From DASTCC01 sp035711465 (lineage in GTDB: Bacteria; Acidobacteriota; Vicinamibacteria; Vicinamibacterales; SCN-69-37), in the NCBI GenBank assembly GCA_035711465.1, contig DASTCC010000463.1, positions 1-37,092 of the forward strand: DNA of 37,092 nucleotides. The letters run 5' to 3'. The translations under genes were made by a program, and so were the position numbers. The notes beneath the pieces are model-generated. The model saw nothing but the letters and a program-made list of their open reading frames with translations, did no database searches and was not told where the DNA came from. Of this stretch, positions 1 to 7,276 are shown one piece after another (within the stretch, counting starts at the first letter, position 1; every line of letters starts with the position of its first letter).

Positions 1-1
1 C

Positions 2-1111
2 TGGACCCTCTGTGCGGTGCTCTGCGTGCCGCCCGTGCGGTTCGCCGCGATGAAGGTGCGCGAGCGGACGCCCGACCGGGCGGCGCCGGCCTGGCGCGAA
101 CGCGAAGCGATCCTCGCGCGCGCGCGGGTCTGGATGCCGCAAGCGCCGGACATCGCGAGCGCGGACCTCTCGCGCGATCCGGCCGACGCGCCGTCTGCAA
201 CGACCGGCGAGCTGACGTGCCGTTACGCGCCGAAGGCGCCGACCGGCACGACCGCGAAGTTCGACTGCCGGCTCGAGTCCGGTCAGATCCTGAAGGTGAA
301 GTACGGCTGGTCCCGCGAAAAGCAGGCTGAAGTCGCCGCGACGCGGCTGCTCGCCGTGCTCGGCTTCGGCGCCGATCGCGTCAGCCCGCTGCGCGCCGTG
401 CGTTGCATTGGCTGTCCGCCGTACCCGTTCGAGATCTCGAGGCTGACCGATCAGTTCCTGGTGCAGTCGTTCGTCGATCGGGCGTTCATCCGAGCCGGCG
501 TCACGCCGACCTTCGAGTGGGTCGCCGTCGAGCGCAAGCTCGACGGACGCGAGGTGGACGCCGACGACTTCGAGGGCTGGGACTGGCGTGAGCTGGCGCT
601 CGTGGACGCCCAGGCCGGCGGCGCCACGCGCGCCGACCTCGACGCGCTTCGCCTCATCGCCGTCTTCCTCGCGCACTGGGACAACAAGAACACCAACCAG
701 CGGCTGCTGTGCCTTGGCGAAGACGACGATGCCCGGGAGCGGTGCGCGACGCCGTTGCTGATGCTGCAGGATCTCGGCGCGACGTTCGGACCGACGAAGG
801 TGAACTACGAGCGCTGGGCGGCGCTGCCGATCTGGACCGATGCCGCGACTTGCACGGTGAGCATGGCGACGCTGCCGTACGGCGGCGTGCTGTTTCCGCC
901 GACGGCGATCAGCGAGGCCGGCCGCCGCCTGATCGGCGACAAGCTGCGACGCCTGTCCGAAGGGCAGATCGTCCAGCTCTTCACCGCGGCGCGGTTCCCC
1001 GACGCCGCGACCGGCGAGACGCCCGCCCGCGATGTGACGCCGTGGGTGCGCGCGTTCCAGGACAAGGTGCGGCAGATCGTCGAGCGGCCGCCGTGCCCCT
1101 CAGCGCCGTAG
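2..1111 (+). CDS. Secreted atypical (HipA/FAM20/PI-kinase-like) kinase-fold protein, 5' end outside window
   Basis: The frame is open to the left edge. The first visible residues (WTLCAVLCVPP) are hydrophobic and look like the core of a signal peptide, so the true start is probably just outside; an in-frame GTG at 17 is a poorer choice. I know no named family for it. Three spaced motifs resemble the atypical kinase fold: a lysine in LKVKYG (codon at 299) followed by a helix rich in Glu and Ala; HWDNKNTNQ (Asp codon at 680), like the catalytic D-x4-N of HipA, FAM20 and PI-kinases; and QDLGATFG (Asp codon at 770), like a DFG metal site. The 3' end overlaps the convergent phosphoesterase gene by 12 bases. 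The kinase reading is inference from motif order only; the export call rests on the hydrophobic start. It could also be an inactive relative. Confidence 0.7.
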   Translation, partial: WTLCAVLCVPPVRFAAMKVRERTPDRAAPAWREREAILARARVWMPQAPDIASADLSRDPADAPSATTGELTCRYAPKAPTGTTAKFDCRLESGQILKVKYGWSREKQAEVAATRLLAVLGFGADRVSPLRAVRCIGCPPYPFEISRLTDQFLVQSFVDRAFIRAGVTPTFEWVAVERKLDGREVDADDFEGWDWRELALVDAQAGGATRADLDALRLIAVFLAHWDNKNTNQRLLCLGEDDDARERCATPLLMLQDLGATFGPTKVNYERWAALPIWTDAATCTVSMATLPYGGVLFPPTAISEAGRRLIGDKLRRLSEGQIVQLFTAARFPDAATGETPARDVTPWVRAFQDKVRQIVERPPCPSAP

Positions 1112-2119
1112 CGCCGGCGGCGGCGCCGGATGCTCGGCGCGCTGGAGTCGGCCGGCATCGACGGTCCGCCCCGTCCTGCTGATGGCCTGAAAGTAGAGCA
1201 GATCATCGGCGATCTCCATCAGGATGAAGTGGGTGTCGGCGTCGAAACCGGCGGCGGTGATCGACGAATCGCGAATGTCGCCGACCCGCAGCGCGCCCGC
1301 GGCGCCCGAGATGAAGTACTGGATGCCGCGCTGCAGCGTCAGGCGTTCGTAGAAGTGTTCGTGCCCGGCGAGGGCGACGTCGAGCCCGTTGCGGACGAAG
1401 ATCGGCTCGAGGGCGTGTCGCATCCGGAGCGCGGTGACGCCGTAGCGGCCCGACGTGTAGAGCGGGTGATGGAAGAACGCAATCTTCCAGTCGGCGCGTG
1501 AGGCCGCCATCTCGCGATCGAGCCAGGACAGTTGCGCGCGATCGAGCGTCACCGTGTCGATGGCGAAGAACTGCACCTGCCGCGTCTTCAACGCGCCTTC
1601 GGCCCTGGTGAACGTGTAGTAGCGGTCGCCGTGCATGTTGTAGGGGGCATAGTGCTGCTGATCGGGCGGGTCATGATTGCCGAGCACCGCGTAGAAGGTC
1701 ACCCCGGCATCGAGCAGCGCCTTGTAGGGCCGTTCGAAGCGCGCCGCATATTCTTCCGGCGATCCCGGTCCGTAGTTGTTGTCGCCGAGCATCAGCACGA
1801 ACTGGAACTCGAAGCGATCGCGCCAGCGGGCCATCTCGTTGGCGGTGTCGTATTGCGCGCGATCGCCGCGGCCGACGTCGCCCATCACCGCGAAGCGCAG
1901 CGACCCGATCGATTTGGGCAGCGCCAGCCCGGAGGCGTCAGGCTGGATCTCGGTGACCTCCGCCGGAGACGGCGCGGAGCCAGACGCCGCCGTCGGCGTC
2001 GATGCCGGCGTCGGATCGAAGCCGGACGGCCGCCACCACGCGACCGCCACGGCCACCGACAGAACCGTGATCGCGGCTGCGATCCAGACGCGGGGCGACC
2101 GGGGCCGCGCGCGGGGCAT
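1100..2119 (-). CDS. Membrane-anchored calcineurin-like metallophosphoesterase
   Basis: This 339-residue protein has an N-terminal basic stretch and one membrane segment (about residues 11-28), then an Ala/Pro/Ser-rich linker and a metallophosphatase domain. The five family motifs appear in order: GDVGRGD, GDNNYG, GNHD, HHP and GHEHFYER, which supply the Asp, Asn and His ligands of a two-metal centre. The family hydrolyses phosphomono- or diesters; purple acid phosphatases are the closest look-alikes. The substrate cannot be read from sequence. The topology puts the catalytic domain outside the cytoplasmic membrane. The ATG at 2119 has a GTGGAGAC ribosome site just upstream. It is divergent from the VWA gene with only 42 bases between them. 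Confidence 0.88.
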   Translation of the reverse strand: MPRARPRSPRVWIAAAITVLSVAVAVAWWRPSGFDPTPASTPTAASGSAPSPAEVTEIQPDASGLALPKSIGSLRFAVMGDVGRGDRAQYDTANEMARWRDRFEFQFVLMLGDNNYGPGSPEEYAARFERPYKALLDAGVTFYAVLGNHDPPDQQHYAPYNMHGDRYYTFTRAEGALKTRQVQFFAIDTVTLDRAQLSWLDREMAASRADWKIAFFHHPLYTSGRYGVTALRMRHALEPIFVRNGLDVALAGHEHFYERLTLQRGIQYFISGAAGALRVGDIRDSSITAAGFDADTHFILMEIADDLLYFQAISRTGRTVDAGRLQRAEHPAPPPALRR

Positions 2120-2161
2120 GTCTCCACGATAGCAGCGCGCCGATAAGAGAACGGGACCTCG

Positions 2162-3025
2162 ATGCGCGCCCTGCTCGTTCCCGTGGCCGCGGCTCTGACG
2201 CTGGCGCCAGCCGGTCAGCAGGCGACCTTCCGCGCCGCGGTGGATCTGGTGCCCGTCTTCGCCACCGTCACGTCGCAGGATGGCGCCTTCGCGCGCGATC
2301 TGTCCGTTGAGGACTTCGTCGTCCTCGACAACGGCAAGCCGCAGACGATCGCGTCCTTTGCCGCGGAGGCCCAGGCGATCAGCGTGTCGGTGATTCTCGA
2401 CACCAGCAGCAGCATGGTCGAGGCGCTGCCGCGCGTGTTCGCCGCCGCCGGCGTCTTCCTCGACAACCTGCGCGCCGACGATCGCGCCATGGTCGGATCG
2501 CTTTTCTATTCAGGCCCCGCGTTCACCTCGGATCGCGGCCGCCTGCGGGCGTCGATGGATCTGCTGCCCAAGGATCCGGGCTCGCCGCTGTGGATCGCAC
2601 TCGATCGCGCGGTGACGGCGCTGCAGCCGGAGACGAACCGGCGCGTCATCCTCATCTACACCGACGGCCGCAACGCGGATCTCGGCCGCTTCTCGGCGGT
2701 GAAGGTCAGCGAGTCACAGGTTCGCGCCCGCGTCGAGCGCGAGGGCGTGATGCTCTACGCGATCGGCTTCGAGGGCGTCTCCCTCGGCGGCGGCCTCAAG
2801 GCGATCGCCGCCCGCTCGGGCGGCCGCGCCACCGAGCTCGGCCGCGCCGACGACCTGGCCGCGGCGCTGGCCGCGGTCGCCGACGAGCTGCATCATCAGT
2901 ACCTGCTCGCGTTCACGCCGGCGACGTTCGACGGCGAGACCCACCGGCTCGAAGTCCGGCTCAAGCGGCCCGGGCTCATCGTGCGCGCCCGCCAGTCCTA
3001 CGTGGCGTCACGTCCGCGGCGCTGA
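2162..3025 (+). CDS. VWFA-related Acidobacterial domain protein (secreted)
   Basis: This 287-residue protein starts with a short signal peptide (about residues 1-18). It then has the N-terminal strand region typical of the acidobacterial VWA family (LVPVFATVTSQDG, then LSVEDFVVLDNGKPQ), followed by a von Willebrand A domain. The metal-ion-dependent adhesion site is visible as D80-T-S82-S-S84, with a later YTDG that fits the remaining ligand loop. Members are abundant in Acidobacteriota and are thought to be extracellular binding proteins; no partner is known. The last 40 residues form a conserved tail (HHQYLLAFTP, LEVRLKRPGL). No partner gene is obvious nearby. Confidence 0.9.
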   Translation: MRALLVPVAAALTLAPAGQQATFRAAVDLVPVFATVTSQDGAFARDLSVEDFVVLDNGKPQTIASFAAEAQAISVSVILDTSSSMVEALPRVFAAAGVFLDNLRADDRAMVGSLFYSGPAFTSDRGRLRASMDLLPKDPGSPLWIALDRAVTALQPETNRRVILIYTDGRNADLGRFSAVKVSESQVRARVEREGVMLYAIGFEGVSLGGGLKAIAARSGGRATELGRADDLAAALAAVADELHHQYLLAFTPATFDGETHRLEVRLKRPGLIVRARQSYVASRPRR

Positions 3026-3031
3026 GGCGGC

Positions 3032-3037
3032 TATACT
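3032..3037 (+). promoter_or_regulatory. Putative -10 box TATACT for the small secreted protein gene
   Basis: TATACT lies 37 bases before the ATG at 3075, just after the stop of the VWA gene. The sequence 17 bases upstream is not a good -35, so the call rests on the -10 alone. It would give a leader of about 30 bases holding the GGAGG ribosome site. Confidence 0.4.
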
Positions 3038-3074
3038 ACGCGCGTCCGCACACAGCCTTCTGGAGGATCGGCCC

Positions 3075-3575
3075 ATGCGCACGCGCTCCATCCTGTTTTC
3101 CGCTGCTCTCATCGCCCCGGTGCTCGCCCTGACGATGGTCACGGCCGGCACGCCGACGGTGTCGGCGCAGGCGACCAATCCGCGTTACGGCAAGTGGCGG
3201 CTGAAGCCGCAAGACGCGAACGCCGCGCCGTCGACCAACGTGATGACCTACGAGCAGCACAACGGCACCGGCATGAAGATCACGATCAACCGCCTCGAAG
3301 CCGACGGCACGCTCACGCCGCAGTGGGGCTACACGACGATGTTCGACGGCAAGGACGAGCCGATGACCGGCAGCCGCTCGAAGGATCTCGCCTCGGTGCG
3401 GATGCTGAGCGATCGCGTCGCCGAGATCACCTACAAGCGCGACGGCCGGATCAACCAGATCCTGCACAACGTCATCTCGACCGACCATCAGACGCTCGGC
3501 ATCATCTACATGACGATGGACGCGCAGGGCAAGACGACGCGGGTGACGTTCGCGACCTACGAACGCATGCAGTGA
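3075..3575 (+). CDS. Small secreted lipocalin-like protein of acidobacterial type, function unknown
   Basis: This 166-residue protein has a clear signal peptide (about residues 1-34, ending near VSA-QA) and a compact beta-rich domain. The mature part follows a pattern I recognise from many acidobacterial proteins: GKWRLKP, MTYEQ, MKITINRLEADG, a W-x-Y-x-T strand, FDGKDEPMTG, and a C-terminal VTFATYERMQ. These are often described as lipocalin-like but have no established role. The start is supported by GGAGG eight bases upstream of the ATG and by a -10 box further up. Export to the periplasm or outside is likely. Confidence 0.85.
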   Translation: MRTRSILFSAALIAPVLALTMVTAGTPTVSAQATNPRYGKWRLKPQDANAAPSTNVMTYEQHNGTGMKITINRLEADGTLTPQWGYTTMFDGKDEPMTGSRSKDLASVRMLSDRVAEITYKRDGRINQILHNVISTDHQTLGIIYMTMDAQGKTTRVTFATYERMQ

Positions 3576-3629
3576 CGTGCGCGACGCGTCGATTCGGCGC
3601 CGGCCGCGGCTGACTCGCGGCCACGCCGA

Positions 3630-4811
3630 TCACGCGGCGCCCGGCGTTGCCGGCAGGGTGAGGACGAAGGTCGTGCCGTCGCCGACGGTCGACTCGACCG
3701 CGATCGATCCGCGCATCGCCTTGACGCATTCGGCCGCGATCGCCAGGCCGAGTCCGAGGCCGTCGTTGCCGAGCTCGCCGTCTCGGGCCGCGTGAGCGCG
3801 AACGAATCGCTGGAAGATATGCGGCCGATCGGCTTCGGCGATGCCCAGGCCGTTGTCGCGGACGCGAAACTCGACCGAGTCTTCGCCGCCGACGAACGAG
3901 ACCTCGACGAACGGGTCGGCCTTGGCCGGATCACGGTACTTGATCCCGTTCGACACAAGGTTGATCAGGACCAGCTCGACTCGCGCCAGGTCGATGGTGA
4001 TCTCGGCCGCCGCGATGGCGTGGCGTGTCGCGACGCCTCGCGCCTCGGCAGCCTCGGTCACCTGACGGAACACGTCGTCGACGATCTTGGCGACGTCGAC
4101 AACCTGCACCTGCGGGTTGTCGCGATCGGGCACGGCGAGCGCGCCGAGCATGCGCACCAGGTCGCCGAGCCGGCGAACGTTGCGCCGCGTCAGCTCGGTG
4201 AGCCGGTCGCGCGTCGCCGAATCGACGCCGCCGTCGTCGGCGAGCAGCTCGACGGCGTACTGCAGGGTCGTCAGCGGCTGGCGCAGTTCATGGCTGACCA
4301 TGCGGTTGAAGCCCTCGAGCCGGATCGTCTGTTCTTCGATGCGTTCGGTGTAGCGGTTGACGAACGTATCGACCGTCATCTGCAGCAGCACGAACACGGC
4401 ATCGTTCAGGCGGCTGAGCACCGCGATGGCTTCGCCGGGGCGGGCCAGTGATTCGTCGGCGTCGAGTTGCTCGCCCAGGAACGTGGCGACGACGCTGCCG
4501 AGCACGCGGTACTCGCGGAGCAGCTGGTGCACCGATGCCTTCTGCTCGAAGCGCAGCTCGCCGAGCTCGTGCGCCTTGGACTGGATCGCGGTGTTGGCGG
4601 CCACCGCGTCGCCGCTGCCGATGTAGTCGGCGATCTCGCGGATCAGCGCCGGGATGTGGTCGAGGACGTCGGCGCTCGGGAAGATCTCGTTGGCGCCGAG
4701 CGGCAGCAGCGCCTGGAGCTGTGCCAACCAGCGGCTGGCGATCTCGGAATGCGCGGCCCGGATGCGTGCAGCGGCGAGGCCGCTGAAGTCGTTCGAGAGT
4801 TGTGTCGTCAT
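3630..4811 (-). CDS. Soluble sensor histidine kinase with RsbRD-like N-terminus
   Basis: This 393-residue kinase has no membrane segment, so it should sit in the cytoplasm. Residues about 15-155 are all-helical and resemble the RsbRD N-terminal sensor domain found in stressosome-related proteins. The dimerisation/phosphoacceptor helix follows with MVSHELRQP, the phosphorylated His being H174. The ATPase domain shows an N box (LINLVSNGIKY), a G1 box (DNGLGIA), an F box (IFQRF) and a G2 box (DGLGLGLAIA). All key residues are present, so it should be active. No response regulator gene is adjacent, making this an orphan kinase in the window. The ATG at 4811 is preceded by a TATACT -10 box. Confidence 0.9.
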   Translation of the reverse strand: MTTQLSNDFSGLAAARIRAAHSEIASRWLAQLQALLPLGANEIFPSADVLDHIPALIREIADYIGSGDAVAANTAIQSKAHELGELRFEQKASVHQLLREYRVLGSVVATFLGEQLDADESLARPGEAIAVLSRLNDAVFVLLQMTVDTFVNRYTERIEEQTIRLEGFNRMVSHELRQPLTTLQYAVELLADDGGVDSATRDRLTELTRRNVRRLGDLVRMLGALAVPDRDNPQVQVVDVAKIVDDVFRQVTEAAEARGVATRHAIAAAEITIDLARVELVLINLVSNGIKYRDPAKADPFVEVSFVGGEDSVEFRVRDNGLGIAEADRPHIFQRFVRAHAARDGELGNDGLGLGLAIAAECVKAMRGSIAVESTVGDGTTFVLTLPATPGAA

Positions 4812-5173
4812 CGGGGCGAGCCGCGAGGCGGCAAGCGAACGGTGCTGGCAGTATACGTGCGGCCGAACCGCCGAAACAACGGGCCGCCCGCGCGGGCTGA
4901 TCGAATCATCGCCGGGATCCGCACATCCTGCGAGCGCGAGCGCCTGATTAGGGGTGGTCGGCGATGACGACGTGGTCTATAAGATCGCGACCGCGGCCTC
5001 CCCACGCAGCCGCGGCCGAGCGGGCATGATCCGGCGCGGCAGCGGCACTCACGACCGTTGGGCATCGTCCGCGGCTTCGGCGCTCACGAGTCCGTCGCCG
5101 GGCGCCACGCTGCTGTTCACCGACTTCGGGGCGCCGTAACGGCACGCCAGCGGCGCCGGCTCCGCAAGCGCGG
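4812..5173. other. 362-base gap between histidine kinase and argG
   Basis: This gap holds the promoter region of the minus-strand kinase gene (see the -10 box at 4850-4855) and the 3' flank of argG. Short open frames occur on both strands, for example a 37-codon frame from 5026, but none has a ribosome site or a recognisable product. I see no tRNA and no strong terminator hairpin. Confidence 0.5.
4850..4855 (-). promoter_or_regulatory. Putative -10 box TATACT for the histidine kinase gene
   Basis: On the minus strand TATACT lies 38 bases before the ATG at 4811. A weak TTGTTT is 18 bases upstream of it. The expected leader is about 30 bases. Confidence 0.4.
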
Positions 5174-6526
5174 CTAGGACTTCCCGTCGGTGATCTTCTT
5201 GTCGGCCCTGGGGTCGCCGAGGCCGAGCGCCGCGCCCGGAGCGAGCAGCCCTGCGTTGGTGTAGATGCGGAGCTTGTCGCGCGTGTCGGTGATGTCGAGG
5301 TTGCGCATCGTCAACTGCCCGATGCGATCCTGCGGCGAGAACTCGCCCTCGCCCTTTTCCATCGTCAGCCGCTCGGGCTTGTAGGTCAGGTTCGGGCTCG
5401 CGGTGTCGAGCAGTGAGTAGTCGTTGCCGCGGCGCAGTTCGATCGTCACTTCGCCGGTGATCGCGCGCGCGACCCAGCGCTGCGCGGTCTCGCGCAGCAT
5501 CATCGCCTGCGAGTCGAACCAGCGGCCCTGATAGAGGAGGCGGCCGAGCCGGCGGCCGTTCTCGCGGTACTGCTCGATCGTGTCCTCGTTGTGGATCCCG
5601 GTGACCAGCCGCTCGTAGGCGATGAACAGCAGCGCCATGCCGGGCGCTTCGTAGATGCCGCGCGACTTCGCCTCGATGATGCGATTCTCGATCTGGTCGC
5701 TCATTCCGAGCCCGTGCCTGCCGCCGATCGCGTTGGCCTCCGCCATCAGCTTCACCGGATCGGCGAAGGTGACGCCGTTGATCGCCCGAGGTTCGCCTTC
5801 CTCGAACCGCACCGTCACGGTCTCCGGCTTCACGGCGACGTCGTCGCGCCAGAACGCCACGCCCATGATCGGCTGGACGATCTTGATGCCGGTGTCCAGA
5901 TGCTCGAGGTCCTTCGCCTCATGCGTCGCGCCGAGCATGTTCGAGTCGGTCGAGTAGGCCTTCTCGACGCTCATCTTGTAGACGAAGCCGTATCGGGCCA
6001 TGTACTCCGACATCTCCTTGCGTCCGCCGAGCTCGTCGATGAAGGCCTTGTCGAGCCACGGCTTGTAGATGCGGAGGCTGGGGTTGGCGAGCAGCCCGTA
6101 GCGGTAGAAGCGCTCGATGTCGTTGCCCTTGAACGTGCTCCCGTCACCCCAGATGTTCACGTCGTCGTCCTGCATGGCGACGACGAGCAGCGTGCCGGTG
6201 ACGGCGCGGCCGAGCGGCGTGGTGTTGAAGTAGGGCACACCGGCCGTCGAGATGTGAAACGCGCCGGCCTGAAGCGCCGCCAGCCCCTCGCGCACGAGCG
6301 GCCCGCGGCAATCGACGAGCCGCGCCTCCTCGGCGCCGTACTCTTTCGCTTTGCGGGGAATCGCGTCGTAATCGGGCTCGTCGGGCTGACCGAGATTCGC
6401 GGTGTAGGCGAACGGGATCGCGCCTTTCTGGCGCATCCAATGTAGGGCGGCGCTCGTATCGAGCCCGCCGGAAAACGCGATGCCGACTTTCTGGCCCGCC
6501 GGCAGGGCCTGAAGAATCTTGGACAC
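5174..6526 (-). CDS. argG: Argininosuccinate synthase, long E. coli-type
   Basis: This 450-residue protein joins citrulline and aspartate with ATP to form argininosuccinate, the penultimate step of arginine synthesis, in the cytoplasm. It matches the longer E. coli-type branch almost throughout: the PP-loop AFSGGLDTSAAL near the start, TANLGQPDEPDYDAIPRKA, YFNTTPLGRAVTG, NIWGDGSTFKGND, EKAYSTDSNMLGATHEAKDLE and GMSDQIENRIIEAKSRG. I chose GTG at 6526 because homology begins there (VSKILQALPAGQKVGIAFSGG). The frame stays open a further 170 codons upstream, but that stretch lies across the DUF4126 gene and has no family similarity. The gene is 47 bases downstream of DUF4126, so the two are probably co-transcribed. 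Confidence 0.97.
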   Translation of the reverse strand: MSKILQALPAGQKVGIAFSGGLDTSAALHWMRQKGAIPFAYTANLGQPDEPDYDAIPRKAKEYGAEEARLVDCRGPLVREGLAALQAGAFHISTAGVPYFNTTPLGRAVTGTLLVVAMQDDDVNIWGDGSTFKGNDIERFYRYGLLANPSLRIYKPWLDKAFIDELGGRKEMSEYMARYGFVYKMSVEKAYSTDSNMLGATHEAKDLEHLDTGIKIVQPIMGVAFWRDDVAVKPETVTVRFEEGEPRAINGVTFADPVKLMAEANAIGGRHGLGMSDQIENRIIEAKSRGIYEAPGMALLFIAYERLVTGIHNEDTIEQYRENGRRLGRLLYQGRWFDSQAMMLRETAQRWVARAITGEVTIELRRGNDYSLLDTASPNLTYKPERLTMEKGEGEFSPQDRIGQLTMRNLDITDTRDKLRIYTNAGLLAPGAALGLGDPRADKKITDGKS

Positions 6527-6573
6527 GGGGGAGGATCTTACAAGGGTTGCGAGGCGTGGCGGCGGAGATGCCG

Positions 6574-7182
6574 CTACGTTCGCAGCTGCGGCGCAGGCGA
6601 CGGCATCGTCCACCGCCGGAACAGCGTGCGCAGCCCGCGGAAGATCCAGCGGATGGCGAGAGCCATGAGCACGAGGACGACGAGGACAGTCGCCGCGGCC
6701 AGGAACGGATGCGTTACCGCGAACCAGGTCAGGCCGATCGCGGCGGTGTCCTCGGCCAGGCTCAGCGCGATGTTCGACACCGGCTCGGGCGAGGGCGTCA
6801 CCGAGGCGCGCACCGAGATCTTCCACGTGTGCGACGCGAGGGCCAGCGCCGACCCGACCGCCATCGCGAGCAACTGCATCGGCGGCGACAACGGCTCGCT
6901 GGCGGTGTAGGCGAGGAGTCCCGCAACCGGCACGCGGACGACCGTCTGCAGCGCGTTCCAGATCAGGTCGAAGGCCGGGATCTTGTCGGCGAAGAACTCG
7001 AGCGTGAACATGACGCTGCAGATCGCGATCACCCACCAGCTCGCGAGCGGATCGAGCGTCGCCGGCAGCTCGATGGCGCCGGTGCGGTCGAGGAGCCCGA
7101 GCGTCGCGACGGTCGCGTAGACGTTCAGGCCGGCCGCGAAGCTCGTGGCCACGATCAGCGCGAGGATCTGCGAGGCGGGCAT
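6574..7182 (-). CDS. DUF4126 family membrane protein
   Basis: This 202-residue protein has about five hydrophobic segments, starting with ILALIVATSFAAGLNVYATV and ending with AAATVLVVLVLMALAIRWIF. The glycine-rich first helix with AAGLNVYATV, the F-x-ADKIP motif and the helix with LAMAVGSALALASHTWK are those of DUF4126. The family has no established function. It precedes argG on the same strand with a 47-base gap, which suggests co-transcription, though no arginine-related role follows from that. The start ATG at 7182 is preceded by a TAGAAT -10 box. Confidence 0.85.
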   Translation of the reverse strand: MPASQILALIVATSFAAGLNVYATVATLGLLDRTGAIELPATLDPLASWWVIAICSVMFTLEFFADKIPAFDLIWNALQTVVRVPVAGLLAYTASEPLSPPMQLLAMAVGSALALASHTWKISVRASVTPSPEPVSNIALSLAEDTAAIGLTWFAVTHPFLAAATVLVVLVLMALAIRWIFRGLRTLFRRWTMPSPAPQLRT

Positions 7183-7220
7183 CTCTTGATCGCTAATCGG
7201 ATGATCGGCGCACTTTCATG

Positions 7221-7226
7221 ATTCTA
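7221..7226 (-). promoter_or_regulatory. Putative -10 box TAGAAT for the DUF4126-argG operon
   Basis: On the minus strand TAGAAT lies 38 bases upstream of the ATG at 7182. It is divergent from an identical TAGAAT on the plus strand at 7265. No good -35 is visible. Confidence 0.35.
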
Positions 7227-7264
7227 CGCCGTTCGCGCTGCCGGCGTTCCGCCGCCGGAGGCCA

Positions 7265-7270
7265 TAGAAT
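7265..7270 (+). promoter_or_regulatory. Putative -10 box TAGAAT, probable leaderless start for the M28 peptidase
   Basis: TAGAAT ends six bases before the GTG at 7277. A normal transcription start would fall at or next to the start codon, and there is no Shine-Dalgarno sequence, so the mRNA may be leaderless. Confidence 0.4.
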
Positions 7271-7276
7271 CTTCCC

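Noticed and set aside
5026..5139. Short plus-strand frame of 37 codons in the gap before argG
   Set aside because: No ribosome site, low-complexity composition and no recognisable product.
6527..7036. Extension of argG by 170 codons upstream
   Set aside because: The extension lies across the DUF4126 gene, has shadow-type composition, and argG homology starts exactly at the GTG at 6526.
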